64,000 nucleotides of DNA from Candidatus Riflebacteria bacterium HGW-Riflebacteria-1 (GCA_002839445.1 PGYB01000025.1:37525-101524), one strand, 5' to 3'; shown: positions 42,451-52,481, counted from the first letter of the stretch. Translations and numbers: made by a program. Notes: generated from the sequence alone by a model not told the origin.

Positions 42451-43899
42451 TTAATTGCTGGCGCCGTGAATGACAGCGCGGTTGCCGCCACTGTCGCGAG
42501 CCTGGGCCAGCGCGGTAATGGCCGATTTCATGAGAGTTTTCGGGTCCTGAAGCGTTTCAGGATAACAGGCTATGCCTGCAGAAACCGTTACAGAATGCTT
42601 CTTGCCGTCAAAGGTAAATTCAGCTTTTTCGATGTTCTCTTTTACTCTGCCGGCCAGAAATACTGCTCCGGCCACATCAGTGTTGGGAAGCAGCATAAAA
42701 AAGCGTTCCTGCGTAGAAGATGCCGTGTCAGTATCGCGGAGCGCCCTGGTAACGATCTCACCGCAAGCGTTGATGATCTCAATGCCAAAGTCGCTGTTTG
42801 AGCTGTCAACAAGCTTTTTAAAGCCGTCTACTTCAACTATCACCAGGCTGAGAAGTTGAGCATATCTGAGTGCTCTCGTCGCCTCTTCGACGAGAAAGCC
42901 TTTCCAGACATTATGAGCGGTGAGGCCGGTCAAATCGTCCTGAAAGAGGTTGTGGTAGAGGCGATGGCGCTCAATGATAAGCGCGGCCAAAGTGCATAGA
43001 TCGTGAGTGTAAGGCAAATCTTCGTTGCGAAAAACTGGTGGCGAGATGCGATTTATAAAATTCATAACACCCAGAACATTACCGTCATTGCCTAATATCG
43101 GGGCACACAGAAGACTCGCCACTTTTTCGTCTTTGCTGCGAAACTCGCTGAACATCTTGAAACGCGGGTCTTTGAAACCTTTATTGGCAATCAGCGGCAA
43201 GCCGTCTTTGATTACCTGGCCGGCCAGCCCCTCATGAGGTTTTAGACGAATTGACGGATATTCTTCATCAGTAAGATCGTCGAGCAGGCTCTTTTCGACC
43301 CCTCTGACGCAGGCAACTGTCATCTCGTGCTTCTCACGATTGATCAGAAGGATAGAGGCCCACTGCACATTCAGTGCGGTAATTGCCTCGTCGAGGATGG
43401 CTTTGAGATTGCTTTGAAAATCAAACGTGGTGTTGAGAGTCTGCGCAACCTTGAGCAGCGATCTGGTTTGATCGAGCTGTTTCTCGGCCATGCCGATATG
43501 AATTTCGTTCTGTTCTACCTGCTTTTCCTGTTGAAACTGTTTTTTGCCAAGGCTGATAATTTCCTGGTTCCAGGTGCTGAAAACGCGGTTCAACTCATTA
43601 GCAATCTCGCCCAGCTCATCAGTCGAATTGTCAGTAATCGCTCCTGCTGACTTCTTTGTCTGAAAAGCCTGCAGCGCGCTGGCAATCTTGTCTATAGGCG
43701 TTCGCAGCGAGCCTGTTACCAGAATTGAAGTTATCAGTCCGTTAAGCAGGGCAAGAAGTCCGACAAATATGGCGGTAGCATCGCTAACCATAACGTCTGC
43801 CAGCTGTACATACAGGAAAATGACAACCGGAAAAAGCGCAACCAATAAAAAGGTTACGTATAATCTGGCCGCGATCGAAAAATTTCTGAATAGATTCAC
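42451..43899 (-). CDS. membrane GAF-GGDEF protein with degenerate active site
   Basis: A 482-residue protein. Two N-terminal helices (about 10-30 and 38-62) lead to a HAMP-like segment and a coiled coil (about 100-150). A GAF domain follows (about 155-310, LNTTFDFQSNLKAIL) and then a GGDEF-fold domain (about 320-480, DDLTGLTAHNVWKGFL). Where an active diguanylate cyclase has GG[DE]EF this protein has SSTQERF, so it should not make cyclic di-GMP. It may bind a nucleotide or act as a regulator. It heads the metG-tatD-aroB-nrdJ run. Confidence 0.88.
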   Translation of the reverse strand: MNLFRNFSIAARLYVTFLLVALFPVVIFLYVQLADVMVSDATAIFVGLLALLNGLITSILVTGSLRTPIDKIASALQAFQTKKSAGAITDNSTDELGEIANELNRVFSTWNQEIISLGKKQFQQEKQVEQNEIHIGMAEKQLDQTRSLLKVAQTLNTTFDFQSNLKAILDEAITALNVQWASILLINREKHEMTVACVRGVEKSLLDDLTDEEYPSIRLKPHEGLAGQVIKDGLPLIANKGFKDPRFKMFSEFRSKDEKVASLLCAPILGNDGNVLGVMNFINRISPPVFRNEDLPYTHDLCTLAALIIERHRLYHNLFQDDLTGLTAHNVWKGFLVEEATRALRYAQLLSLVIVEVDGFKKLVDSSNSDFGIEIINACGEIVTRALRDTDTASSTQERFFMLLPNTDVAGAVFLAGRVKENIEKAEFTFDGKKHSVTVSAGIACYPETLQDPKTLMKSAITALAQARDSGGNRAVIHGASN

Positions 43900-43968
43900 A
43901 GTCTGTGTACCCCGTTGAATAATCAGGATTCTATTGTAAGCCCGTACCTAAGTCAATACTGTTTATAT

Positions 43969-45090
43969 TTAAGATTGGCGCAGAAGTCTGCTATAGACAC
44001 TTTCCATCATTGAACCAAATTTTTCGAGGGAAAAGTTGTCGAGAACTTTCTGCCGCGACGATTTTCCCATGTTCTGTCGTAAAACCGGGTTCACTATAAG
44101 CTTTTCAATGGCTTTGGCAAGTTGCTCAACATCTCTCGGCGGCACAATCAGTCCCTGCTCATTGTTCTGAATGATTTCTGGAATAACGCCAACTGCGCTG
44201 GCAATTACCGGTTTGCCGCAGGCCATGAACTCAAGCGCTGCGCGCGAATTGGCCTCTGAACCTGTAGATGAAATCAGGCCTATATCGAGCGCTCCCAGCA
44301 GATCAGGCAGATCTTCGCGGTAACCAGCGCAGTATATTCGGTCGGTTACACCAAGTTCAGCGGCAAGACTTTTTATCCAGGCGTAAGTTCTTTCGGCCTC
44401 ATAACCTATGATCACCAGCTTGAATCGGGCAGGCAGTGTTTTGATTCTCGCAATCGCCTCGAGTGCGAATTCATGCCCTTTGACCGGGTCGAGCCTTGCC
44501 AGAATACCAAGCAAAACTTCGCTCGCATCCGATCCGATTTCGCTGCGAAAGCGGCTTGTCTGCCGAAGCCCCGGATTATAAAGTTCTGAGTCAACTCCGC
44601 CATATATTACGCTGATCATGTCGGGCTGATAATCCAGTATGTCCTGACAGAGGCGCTTATGCAGCATGGAGCCAACAACCAGGTGATCTGTCCAGGCATG
44701 ATGAACAAAACGATTGATAAAATGCTTCTTGGGCGGGTCATACTCAGTTCTGATTCTCGCAATTATTGCCCGAGGAAAGGCTTTTCGAGCGATCATACCT
44801 GGAAGCCAGGCGGCCTCGTTCATGTGCGGCGAAATAATGTCGGGTTTGAAACTGCGAAAAATCATCTTCATGCGTTTGATCGCATCAACAAACAGCAGGG
44901 GATTGCGATGGTTGAGACGAATGCTGTCGTCGCAGGGAATTCCTGCTTCTTTTGCGCGATCGCAAGCTTTTCCGGGCTCAGTAAGCAGCAGCAGATCATG
45001 GCCACGTCGCATCAGTTCTCGCGAAACAGTAACACAATAATTGGCCGCCGCGCTCCAGTGAAAAGTGTTCAGTATTTGAATGATTTTCAT
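43969..45090 (-). CDS. family 4 glycosyltransferase
   Basis: A 373-residue GT-B enzyme. The N-terminal domain begins MKIIQILNTFHWSAAANYCV, with PHMNEAAWLPG in the acceptor part. The C-terminal domain has GILARLDPVKGHEFALEA, and the nucleotide-sugar region GLISSTGSEANSRAALEFMACGKPVIAS with the retaining-enzyme Glu residues. It probably acts in lipopolysaccharide or capsule synthesis. The donor and acceptor cannot be read from sequence. The gene is on the strand opposite to the second glycosyltransferase at 45590, across a 499-base gap. Confidence 0.9.
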   Translation of the reverse strand: MKIIQILNTFHWSAAANYCVTVSRELMRRGHDLLLLTEPGKACDRAKEAGIPCDDSIRLNHRNPLLFVDAIKRMKMIFRSFKPDIISPHMNEAAWLPGMIARKAFPRAIIARIRTEYDPPKKHFINRFVHHAWTDHLVVGSMLHKRLCQDILDYQPDMISVIYGGVDSELYNPGLRQTSRFRSEIGSDASEVLLGILARLDPVKGHEFALEAIARIKTLPARFKLVIIGYEAERTYAWIKSLAAELGVTDRIYCAGYREDLPDLLGALDIGLISSTGSEANSRAALEFMACGKPVIASAVGVIPEIIQNNEQGLIVPPRDVEQLAKAIEKLIVNPVLRQNMGKSSRQKVLDNFSLEKFGSMMESVYSRLLRQS

Positions 45091-45187
45091 CTGTTATTTT
45101 TATCTGCCTCAAAGGAATTTGCATTGTTCTGCAAATTTGAGATTAACTCACCAATGGCTTCTTTACCATGTATTGTCTTATGCATCT

Positions 45188-45240
45188 GGCAAACCGCTTC
45201 CTGCTTCGGCTACGCTTCGCAGTGGCAATGACAAGTCTGA
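45188..45240. repeat. REP-like palindromic remnant in the glycosyltransferase gap
   Basis: CTTCGGCTACGCTTCGCAGTGGCAATGACA resembles the GTCATTGCGAAGCG-type short repeats found between genes in many bacteria. The full gap 45091-45589 shows no reading frame I would defend, only this repeat and an AT-rich part. Confidence 0.4.
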
Positions 45241-45589
45241 TCCAAGTCTGGAACTCGACAAAACCTGATTTTGCAAGTTGCTCTCCAAATCGTCGTGCAT
45301 AACTGAACATGCTCTGAAAAAATGTATCGATATTCCAAGAGTTGGCATGGTAATTTTCCAAGGGTGGTTTGTGTGCATTATCACAGAACCTGAGATTTTT
45401 TTCAAGTAACTTGCCTGACTTATCGATCAAAAGCTATTTTTAGCTATTGGCTGCGGCGCATGGCATACCAATAGTTTTCTTTGCTTAATATTGGGGGTGG
45501 CTATTGAGTTGTGAATCTGGTAAGATTTTGAAAATTTTATGACGGGTTCTGTTGTTTCGGTTCAGGATTTATAATCGGGGGCGTGCAAC

Positions 45590-46345
45590 TTGCTTTCTAC
45601 AGTACTGATAACAAAAAACGAAGAGCACAACATTAAAGACTGTGTAGACCACCTTGTCGACTGGGTTGATGAGATCGTAGTATTTGACAGCCATAGCACT
45701 GATCGAACTGTCGAAATCCTCAACGAATACGACTCTGCAAAGATCAAGGTTCATACTGTTGACTGGCAGGGCTTTGCCAAAACTAAAAACCTGGCGATCG
45801 ATGCTGCTAAGGGTGACTGGATTCTCAGCGTCGATGCCGACGAGATTGTTACTCCCGAACTGAAAAATGAGATTCTCGCAAAGATTGCTTCGTCATCTCA
45901 TAACGGTTATCTCGTTCCACGCCTGCTCTTCTTCTGTGGCAAGCCGGTCAGATATGGTGGTTGCTACCCTGACTATCAATTACGCCTTTTTAAAAAGGAA
46001 GCGGGCAGATTTGAAGAAACGCCTGTGCACGAATTTGTGCGTCTCGCCGGCCGGCCAGAAAAGCTGAAAAACCACATGCTGCATTACAGTTATCGCCGAA
46101 TGTTTGATTACTGGGCGCGTCTGAACAAATACACTGAACTTGATGCCGAAAAGAAGTACCAACAGGGCAAAACGTTCAGATTTTATCGGGTATTGGTGCT
46201 GCCTTTTGAAGCTTTTAAGCGCCTGATTTTGCGTGCTGGAATACTGGATGGATTCCCCGGGATTTTTTATCACATCTTTTCAGCCGTTTCCAGTCTGGTT
46301 AAACATGCGAAATTATGGGAATACTGCGAACATAATAAAAGATAG
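45590..46345 (+). CDS. family 2 glycosyltransferase (WaaE-like)
   Basis: A 251-residue GT-A enzyme. The N-terminus STVLITKNEEHNIKDCVDHL and the metal-binding LSVDADEIVTPELK segment are like WaaE/KdtX-type lipopolysaccharide core glycosyltransferases. The block ARLNKYTELDAEKKYQQGK is also typical of that group. The only possible start in frame is TTG at 45590, because a TAA lies just upstream in the same frame. A GGGGGCG precedes it. A TATAAT at 45570-45575 is only about 15 bases upstream, so the leader would be about 8 bases. Confidence 0.9.
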   Translation: MLSTVLITKNEEHNIKDCVDHLVDWVDEIVVFDSHSTDRTVEILNEYDSAKIKVHTVDWQGFAKTKNLAIDAAKGDWILSVDADEIVTPELKNEILAKIASSSHNGYLVPRLLFFCGKPVRYGGCYPDYQLRLFKKEAGRFEETPVHEFVRLAGRPEKLKNHMLHYSYRRMFDYWARLNKYTELDAEKKYQQGKTFRFYRVLVLPFEAFKRLILRAGILDGFPGIFYHIFSAVSSLVKHAKLWEYCEHNKR

Positions 46346-46423
46346 CCGGAACTTTTTTTGTGAAAGGCTGTCTAATCGGGCAGATGGAGATTTGCCCCAA
46401 AACAGGAAGGAGACATCAGCATT

Positions 46424-47371
46424 GTGATAGAGATGCATAACATAACAAAATACTATGACAACTTCAGGGCTCTCAATGAGATTACCTTGAAAGTTGAAAG
46501 GGGCGAGATTCTAGGGCTTCTTGGCCCGAATGGGGCTGGCAAAACGACTGCCATGCGTATTTTGACCTGTTTTTTGCCGGCAAGCTCTGGTTCTGCGACG
46601 GTTGCCGGCTATGATGTTTTTGAAGATTCCCTCGAAGTAAGGCGCCGCCTCGGCTATTTGCCAGAAACACCACCTCTCTATCACGAAATGACTGTTCGAG
46701 CCTATCTCAATTTTATCGGCGAAATTCGCGAACTGCCGGGTAAGCTTCGTGAACAGCGTATAAATTATGTTTCTGAACGCCTCGGTCTCATCGAGAACCT
46801 TGGTCGGGTAATCGGAACCCTGTCAAAGGGCTACCGTCAGCGTGTCGGTCTTGCGCAGGCATTGTTGCACAACCCTGAAGTACTCATTCTCGACGAACCA
46901 ACTGTCGGTCTCGACCCTAACCAGATTATCGAGATTCGCTCTCTGATCAAGGATCTGGCCAAAGACCACACTATAATTCTCTCGACACATATTCTTCCAG
47001 AAGTCAGTATGACCTGCGGAAGAGTCGTCATCATCAACGAAGGCGAGATCGTTGCCGTTGATTCGGTCGCCAACCTTGAGAAAAACGCGAAGGTCAGCCC
47101 GAGCTGGAAAATTGTTCTTAAACCAGCTGCTGGCCAGCAATGGCGTGATGCTATCGATCGCTGTGAAAGCGCGCATATCAGCGATATCAAAGAACTTGCC
47201 GATGCTTTCGAGTTCAGGCTTGAACTGACGCGAAATGATATGTTTGATGATCTGTTTTCAAGCTTAACCAGCGGCGGGGCGGTTTTTCGTGAAATCTCGC
47301 CGGCCCGCGCGACGCTTGAAGATATCTTTCTCAAGCTTACCAGCTCAGAAGAAAGGAAGGAAGAAGCATGA
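46424..47371 (+). CDS. ABC transporter ATP-binding protein (GldA-like)
   Basis: A 315-residue ATPase of an ABC-2 system. Walker A is GPNGAGKTTA (about 35-44), the signature is LSKGYRQRVGLAQAL and Walker B is VLILDEPTVGLDP. A C-terminal domain follows after about residue 220, as in the gliding-motility-type GldA and other ABC-2 ATPases. It starts at GTG, with GGAAGGAG upstream. The gene overlaps the permease by four bases and begins the four-gene Gld-type block. Confidence 0.93.
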   Translation: MIEMHNITKYYDNFRALNEITLKVERGEILGLLGPNGAGKTTAMRILTCFLPASSGSATVAGYDVFEDSLEVRRRLGYLPETPPLYHEMTVRAYLNFIGEIRELPGKLREQRINYVSERLGLIENLGRVIGTLSKGYRQRVGLAQALLHNPEVLILDEPTVGLDPNQIIEIRSLIKDLAKDHTIILSTHILPEVSMTCGRVVIINEGEIVAVDSVANLEKNAKVSPSWKIVLKPAAGQQWRDAIDRCESAHISDIKELADAFEFRLELTRNDMFDDLFSSLTSGGAVFREISPARATLEDIFLKLTSSEERKEEA

Positions 47372-48078
47372 AAATTCTCGCAATAATGAAAAAAGAACTG
47401 CAGGCCTTCTTCTTTTCACCGATCGCTTACATTGTATTTGCCTCATTTCTGGCAATAGTTGGTTACCTGTTCTGGGTAATTCTCGTGACCAGCAAGATCG
47501 CGACTCTTGAGCCGATGCTCTATAATGCTGCTTTCATTCTGATGCTGGCTTCGCCGGTTCTTACCATGCGACTGGTAAGCGAAGAAAAAAAGAGCAAAAC
47601 GATTGAACTGTTGCTGACCTCGCCGATCTCACCGTTTCAAATTATCATGGGCAAGTTTCTCGCGTGCTTTATTCTCTACATCGTGCTTATGATTCTGACA
47701 TTACAATACCCGTTGATTCTTTCGGCATATTCAAAGGACTTTGACGTCGGCCCGATTTACAGCGGTTATCTCGGCCTTGTTCTGCTTGGTGCCGCCTACA
47801 TTTCGTTTGGACTGTTCGCCAGCACGCTCACTGAAAATCAGATTATTGCCGCCATGGTCAGTTTTGGCGGTCTCATTCTTTTCTGGATTTTTGGCTGGGC
47901 AAAGCACGCGTTCGAAAACGACTTTGGCGAACTTCTCGGCAATCTTTCTCTGTTCGACCGCTACGCAGAATTTTTGCGCGGGGTCATCGATTCGGGCAAT
48001 GTCATCTTTTTTGTGGTGTTCACCGTGACCTGGCTGTTTCTCGCCACCCGGGTGCTTGAATCAGACAGGTGGAGGTAA
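47368..48078 (+). CDS. ABC-2 type permease (GldF-like)
   Basis: A 236-residue membrane protein with six hydrophobic segments. The start KILAIMKKELQAFFFSPIAYIVF and the segment RLVSEEKKSKTIELLLTSPISPFQIIMGKF are typical of ABC-2 and GldF-like permeases. Overlap with the ATPase gene shows coupled translation. The exported substrate is unknown. Confidence 0.92.
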   Translation: MKILAIMKKELQAFFFSPIAYIVFASFLAIVGYLFWVILVTSKIATLEPMLYNAAFILMLASPVLTMRLVSEEKKSKTIELLLTSPISPFQIIMGKFLACFILYIVLMILTLQYPLILSAYSKDFDVGPIYSGYLGLVLLGAAYISFGLFASTLTENQIIAAMVSFGGLILFWIFGWAKHAFENDFGELLGNLSLFDRYAEFLRGVIDSGNVIFFVVFTVTWLFLATRVLESDRWR

Positions 48079-48081
48079 GTT

Positions 48082-49683
48082 ATGCAAGACAAAAGACGCA
48101 TTCAGATTCCGGTTTTTCCTTATGTGATGCTGGTGCTGGCATTGGTTTTGTTTGTGCTGGCTGCAATGCTTTATATCAATTTCCCGAGCAAAGCTACTGC
48201 TGCTGCCGGAACGGCTGCCGTCGGACTGCTGGTAGCGGTTCTGGCCTTTGTCGCCAGGCCGGCGATGGTAAGGGAGTTGTTGACCAGTCGCAAGACTCTG
48301 CTCTGGATTAACGATATTGCTCTGATAATGATTATCATCGCTATCGGCGTTGTGCTGTCGCATATCGGTTTTCGGCGCAATGTTCGCTATGATTTCACGC
48401 AAAACCAGTTGTTCTCGCTTTCTGATATGACTATTCAGACGGTTAGAAATCTCAAACAGGATGTCCGCATAACCGCTTTTTACCCGACAGGTTCTGCTGA
48501 AGCCGGCATGATCAAAGATATGCTTGGCGAATATAAGCGCCACAGTGATCGCCTGAGCTTTGCGATCGTCGACCCAATGCGTGACCCGGTAACGACAAGA
48601 GCCATGAGCATAGGCAATGTTGGCACCATCGTTGTGCAGTGTGACGCCAGTCGACAGGATGTTGCTCGTGAGGCACTTTTTGAGATTCCGGGGCCGTATG
48701 GTCCCCCTGATGCAAAGCCAAAATACACCGGCGAACAGGCGATAACCTCCGCCATACTTAATGTAACCAGCGGTGTCAAGCGGCTTATAACCTTTGTAAA
48801 AGGGCATGGCGAGGCATCAATATCTGGTTACCAGCCGCGTGATATCGCTGGAATTCATGAGCTGCTGACTCGCGAAAACTTCGATGTCGACGAAGTCGTT
48901 CTGCTTGAGCAGGATATCGACCCGCGCACTTCTGTGCTCGCGATAGTAGCCCCACAGCAGCCGTTTCTCGATGACGAAATCGAAAAATTGCGCAGCTATA
49001 TCAAAGGTAACAAAGGCCATCTGCTGGTTGCGCTCGACCCGGGCCGTGTGCATGAGAAGCTTGAACGCCTCATTTTTGAGCAGTTCGGCGTGCTGTATAA
49101 CAACGACATTGTTGTCGACCCCCGTGGTATCCAGCGCAACTACTGGACAGTAGCGCCAACTCTTTTCGAGCACCAGATTACCAGACCGATTATCGAGAAA
49201 GAAATGCTCGCATTGATGTTTCATTGCCGAAGCCTGACTCTCGAAGCCAAAGAAGACTGCCGCATCGACCCGATCATGAGAACGATCGACGATGCCTGGG
49301 CAAAACGTGATCTAAACCCAAATGTTTCTGTTGAAATTGAATTTGAAGAAGGCAGAGATGCACGTGGCCCTCTCAACATGGGCGTTGTCGTCGAAAAGAC
49401 CGGCGTCGCTTCTGGCACCAGGGCGCTGATTCTTGGCGATTCTGACTTCTTTTCCAATGGCTATATTGGAGCTCTCGCCAATCGCGATCTGCTCATTAAC
49501 AGCGTGAACTGGATGGTCGGGCAGTATCAGATGATTACTATTCGCCCTCGTATTCTTGAGATGCCGCGTATAGTGATTGATGAGACCGATGCCGGCAAAA
49601 TTTTTACCCTCTGTGTAATCGGCATGCCTCTACTGATTGTATTACTTGGCGGAATCGTTTACATGGTCAGAAGGAGAGTGTAG
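48082..49683 (+). CDS. GldG-like ABC-associated membrane protein
   Basis: A 533-residue protein with three N-terminal helices (about 12-35, 42-60 and 75-95), a large extracytoplasmic part and one C-terminal helix (about 505-525). The segments RYDFTQNQLFSLSDMTIQTVRNLKQDVRITAFY, LDDEIEKLRSYIKGNKGHLLVALDPG and GDSDFFSNGYIGALANRDLLINSVNWMVG mark the GldG family. It is the third gene of the Gld-type block, three bases after the permease. The presence of GldG-like proteins does not by itself show gliding. Confidence 0.9.
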   Translation: MQDKRRIQIPVFPYVMLVLALVLFVLAAMLYINFPSKATAAAGTAAVGLLVAVLAFVARPAMVRELLTSRKTLLWINDIALIMIIIAIGVVLSHIGFRRNVRYDFTQNQLFSLSDMTIQTVRNLKQDVRITAFYPTGSAEAGMIKDMLGEYKRHSDRLSFAIVDPMRDPVTTRAMSIGNVGTIVVQCDASRQDVAREALFEIPGPYGPPDAKPKYTGEQAITSAILNVTSGVKRLITFVKGHGEASISGYQPRDIAGIHELLTRENFDVDEVVLLEQDIDPRTSVLAIVAPQQPFLDDEIEKLRSYIKGNKGHLLVALDPGRVHEKLERLIFEQFGVLYNNDIVVDPRGIQRNYWTVAPTLFEHQITRPIIEKEMLALMFHCRSLTLEAKEDCRIDPIMRTIDDAWAKRDLNPNVSVEIEFEEGRDARGPLNMGVVVEKTGVASGTRALILGDSDFFSNGYIGALANRDLLINSVNWMVGQYQMITIRPRILEMPRIVIDETDAGKIFTLCVIGMPLLIVLLGGIVYMVRRRV

Positions 49684-49685
49684 CC

Positions 49686-51023
49686 ATGATAAAACGACTT
49701 ATACCAACCGCAGTTGCCTTTCTTTCTCTTTTGCTGCTTCTTGTTTATGCTAATTACTACGAGACCAGCGATATCCTGCCGCCTGGCGCGCAGAAGCCTG
49801 AGCCGATTCTCGGCTGCAGTGCCAGCGAAATCACCTCTATTACCTGGAAGCGAGCTGACGATGAATCGATAAAACTGGTTATCGCGTCTGAAAGCAGCAA
49901 ACTGGTTTTACCAGGGGAATTAGCCAGCGATAAAAGTGAGGCAGACGGTCTGATAAGGCACTTTGCTGAACTCAGATACGAAATGGTTGTCGCCGAAAAT
50001 GCTACTGATACCGCTGGCTATGGCATAGACAGTGATTCGCCGACCGTTATCATCGAGGCCGGCAACCGTTCATGGGAACTCTATCTCGGCAGCAAGATCG
50101 AAATTGGCGGATCAGTTTATCTCGCAAAAAAAGATGACCCGCGCGTGTTCATGGTGCCTGGTTATATTCGTGGTGGTTTTGCCAAGACTCTTGATGATCT
50201 GCGCGACCGCAGGTGGTTTGCCGAAGACTTCGGGCAGATTAATCACATCAGCATTGTTGCGCCTGAGTCTGCTGTTGAGCTGCGACTTGGCGAATCATTC
50301 AGCGAATGGTTTATCGACCAGCCGGCGTCCTATTCAGCAGATGGCGTAGCTGTCGCCGAGTTCGTTGAACGCCTGCGTAATTTGCGAATTTCGCGGTTTG
50401 TCGATGATAACCCCGCTGAAACCGATGACTATGGATTTGCTGCGCCCGGTCTGGCTATTACTCTAGGCAACAGCGAGGGCAGGGTGTTTGCTCTCGAAAC
50501 CGGTGAAATTTCTGGTAGCGAATCCTATGCGCGCCGCCCCGGAACCGCGCCGATTCACGCTTCATTAAATTCAGACCTTAACGAACTTAAACGAAACGCC
50601 AATGATCTGCGCGAAAAATACCTCGCCATGCCACGCCATGACAGGATTTCTGAACTGACAATCACCGATGCCTCGGCTTCGATTACTATTGAACGTAAAC
50701 AAGAGCAGTGGTTGATCGGTGATCGTGTGGTCGCAGATGCCGATATAAAGTCGTTTCTCAGCGCGCTCGGGCAGTCGCGCATCTTTTCGTTCGGCAAACT
50801 CGAGAAACTCGAAGAGCATGGCCTGCACGTAAAGGAGAAATGTCGCCTCATTGACATCAAAGACCCTGAACAGCCGCTAACCCTTTGGCTTGGCGTTAAA
50901 CAGGGCATGAACCTGAGTGTCATGAATCGCAAGGAGCTCATGCTGATCAGCGCCGAGGTTGACGATGCTCTGAAATTGTTTATGCATCGCATTAGCCAGG
51001 GCCAGCAGGCCAGTGTTGAATAG
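49686..51023 (+). CDS. DUF4340-domain membrane-anchored protein
   Basis: A 445-residue protein with one N-terminal helix (about 4-22) and repeated beta-rich units. The phrases YGIDSDSPTVIIEAGNRSWELYLG and YGFAAPGLAITLGNSEGRVFALETG are the DUF4340 pattern, here in more than one copy. This family regularly accompanies GldG-like ABC systems, as here. It begins two bases after the GldG-like gene. Function unknown; probably an extracytoplasmic partner of the transporter. Confidence 0.88.
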   Translation: MIKRLIPTAVAFLSLLLLLVYANYYETSDILPPGAQKPEPILGCSASEITSITWKRADDESIKLVIASESSKLVLPGELASDKSEADGLIRHFAELRYEMVVAENATDTAGYGIDSDSPTVIIEAGNRSWELYLGSKIEIGGSVYLAKKDDPRVFMVPGYIRGGFAKTLDDLRDRRWFAEDFGQINHISIVAPESAVELRLGESFSEWFIDQPASYSADGVAVAEFVERLRNLRISRFVDDNPAETDDYGFAAPGLAITLGNSEGRVFALETGEISGSESYARRPGTAPIHASLNSDLNELKRNANDLREKYLAMPRHDRISELTITDASASITIERKQEQWLIGDRVVADADIKSFLSALGQSRIFSFGKLEKLEEHGLHVKEKCRLIDIKDPEQPLTLWLGVKQGMNLSVMNRKELMLISAEVDDALKLFMHRISQGQQASVE

Positions 51024-51080
51024 ATTCGCTTTATCGGTTAGAATTTTGTGACCCGAAAAATAAACAATGCGAGGAAAGAA

Positions 51081-52370
51081 ATGTTTGCCGAAAGATACGC
51101 CGACCGTGTTCAATTTCTGAATCCAAGCTCGATCCGCAAGATGATGGCTATCGCCAAGGGGCTGATCGCTCAAGGCAAGACTGTTTATGAACTCAATATT
51201 GGTCAGCCCGATATCGAGTGCATTCCCGAGTTTTGCGAGGCGATCGACAAAAAGGCCAGGACCGGCCAGATCAATTATTCGCCCATCATCGGCGAGAAGT
51301 ATCTTCGCGAAACCTACGCGCGCTACCTGAATAACTTTTTCGACAAAGATGGCAAGCCGCATCTGGTGATTGATACCGATAACGTTCTGATTACCGTTGG
51401 TGCCTCGCATGCCTTGACCAGCTGCTTTCTCGGTATCTGTAATCCCGGCGATGAAGTTCTCGTCATAGAGCCTTATTTTTCGCCATACAGCGGTTTTCTT
51501 GCTGTTGCCGGCGGGAAACTGAAAGCGATACCTACCCGCGCCGAAGATGACTTTGCGCTGCCGCCGGCCGAAGAGATCGAAAAGCTCATCACTCCCAAAA
51601 CTCGTGCCATCCTTTTTAACAGTCCAAACAACCCGTCTGGCAAAATTTATTCGGCCGAAGAAGTTGAACGTCTGGCAAAGATTTGCATAGATCATAACCT
51701 CTTTATCATCAGCGACGAAGTTTATCGTGAAATGACATTGGGCGATAAAGAAGCGTTCAGCGTTCTTCAGGTTGATTTTGGCAATGATGAAATGAACGAG
51801 AAACTTAAGAATGCAATTATCATGATCGATTCGGCGAGCAAAACCTTTTCTTTGTGCGGTGTTCGTATCGGCACTCTGGTTGCCAGACAGCCGATTCTCG
51901 AAAAACTCGCGCTCGTAGTTGCACATACAACAGCCTGTGTTTCAGATATCATGCAATACGGAGTGGCCTGGGCCTATGACGCAATACTTTCGCGCCCGGA
52001 CTATCTCGATAATATGCGCAAGGTCTACCATGAGCGTCTAGAAGCGACTATGCAGGCGATTGCCGAGTATCTGCCCGGCGTTGTTGCGCCGAAGCCAGAT
52101 GGCGCATTTTATCTGATGCTGAAATTTCCTGAATTTGAAGATATAACCGAGTTTAGCCATTTCATGCTCGAGAAATTCAATCTCGGCAACGAGACTGTTG
52201 CAGTTACCCCGGCCGCCAGTTTTTATCTAACCCCGGGATACGGCCGTAACGAGATTCGGATCGCTCTGGTTGTAGATCCCGAAAAAATGCGGCGCAGTAT
52301 CCAGATCATTTCTGAAGCTCTCAAGGCATTTAGCCAGTTCAAGGTTAACCTCGTAAGGCCAATGCTCTGA
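51081..52370 (+). CDS. class I/II pyridoxal-phosphate aminotransferase
   Basis: A 429-residue aminotransferase of fold type I, similar to aspartate aminotransferases. Blocks: NIGQPDIECIPEF, the PLP-region NVLITVGASHAL, ILFNSPNNPSGKIYS, SDEVYREM, and the lysine site SASKTFSLCGVRIG (Lys in SASK). ATG at 51081 follows a GAGGAAAG. An upstream GTG at 51048 is less likely. The specific amino acid pair cannot be set from sequence. Confidence 0.92.
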   Translation: MFAERYADRVQFLNPSSIRKMMAIAKGLIAQGKTVYELNIGQPDIECIPEFCEAIDKKARTGQINYSPIIGEKYLRETYARYLNNFFDKDGKPHLVIDTDNVLITVGASHALTSCFLGICNPGDEVLVIEPYFSPYSGFLAVAGGKLKAIPTRAEDDFALPPAEEIEKLITPKTRAILFNSPNNPSGKIYSAEEVERLAKICIDHNLFIISDEVYREMTLGDKEAFSVLQVDFGNDEMNEKLKNAIIMIDSASKTFSLCGVRIGTLVARQPILEKLALVVAHTTACVSDIMQYGVAWAYDAILSRPDYLDNMRKVYHERLEATMQAIAEYLPGVVAPKPDGAFYLMLKFPEFEDITEFSHFMLEKFNLGNETVAVTPAASFYLTPGYGRNEIRIALVVDPEKMRRSIQIISEALKAFSQFKVNLVRPML

Positions 52371-52400
52371 TTTTTTTTGTCTGATCTGCTGTTTCTACTC

Positions 52401-52436
52401 ATCAGCCCGCCCGACAAAATTTTCGGGCGGGCTGAT
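52401..52436 (+). terminator. Rho-independent terminator
   Basis: ATCAGCCCGCCCGA and TCGGGCGGGCTGAT form a 14-bp stem after the aminotransferase gene. The T-run is poor (ATATTTGTT). Confidence 0.7.
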
Positions 52437-52452
52437 ATTTGTTGTCAGGCTC

Positions 52453-52481
52453 TTGAAAGTGAGCGGCGAAAAGAGTATTCT
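52453..52481 (+). promoter_or_regulatory. sigma-70-like promoter of serS
   Basis: TTGAAA, a 17-base spacer and TATTCT lie about 36 bases before the serS ATG. No T-box is visible. Confidence 0.55.

Noticed and set aside
44659..45231. Long plus-strand frame opposite the family 4 glycosyltransferase
   Set aside because: It is antisense to a clear gene with conserved motifs and has no family likeness.
45341..45360. TGGCATGGTAATTTT as a sigma-54 site
   Set aside because: The -24 half is good but the -12 half reads TTTT and lacks the essential GC.
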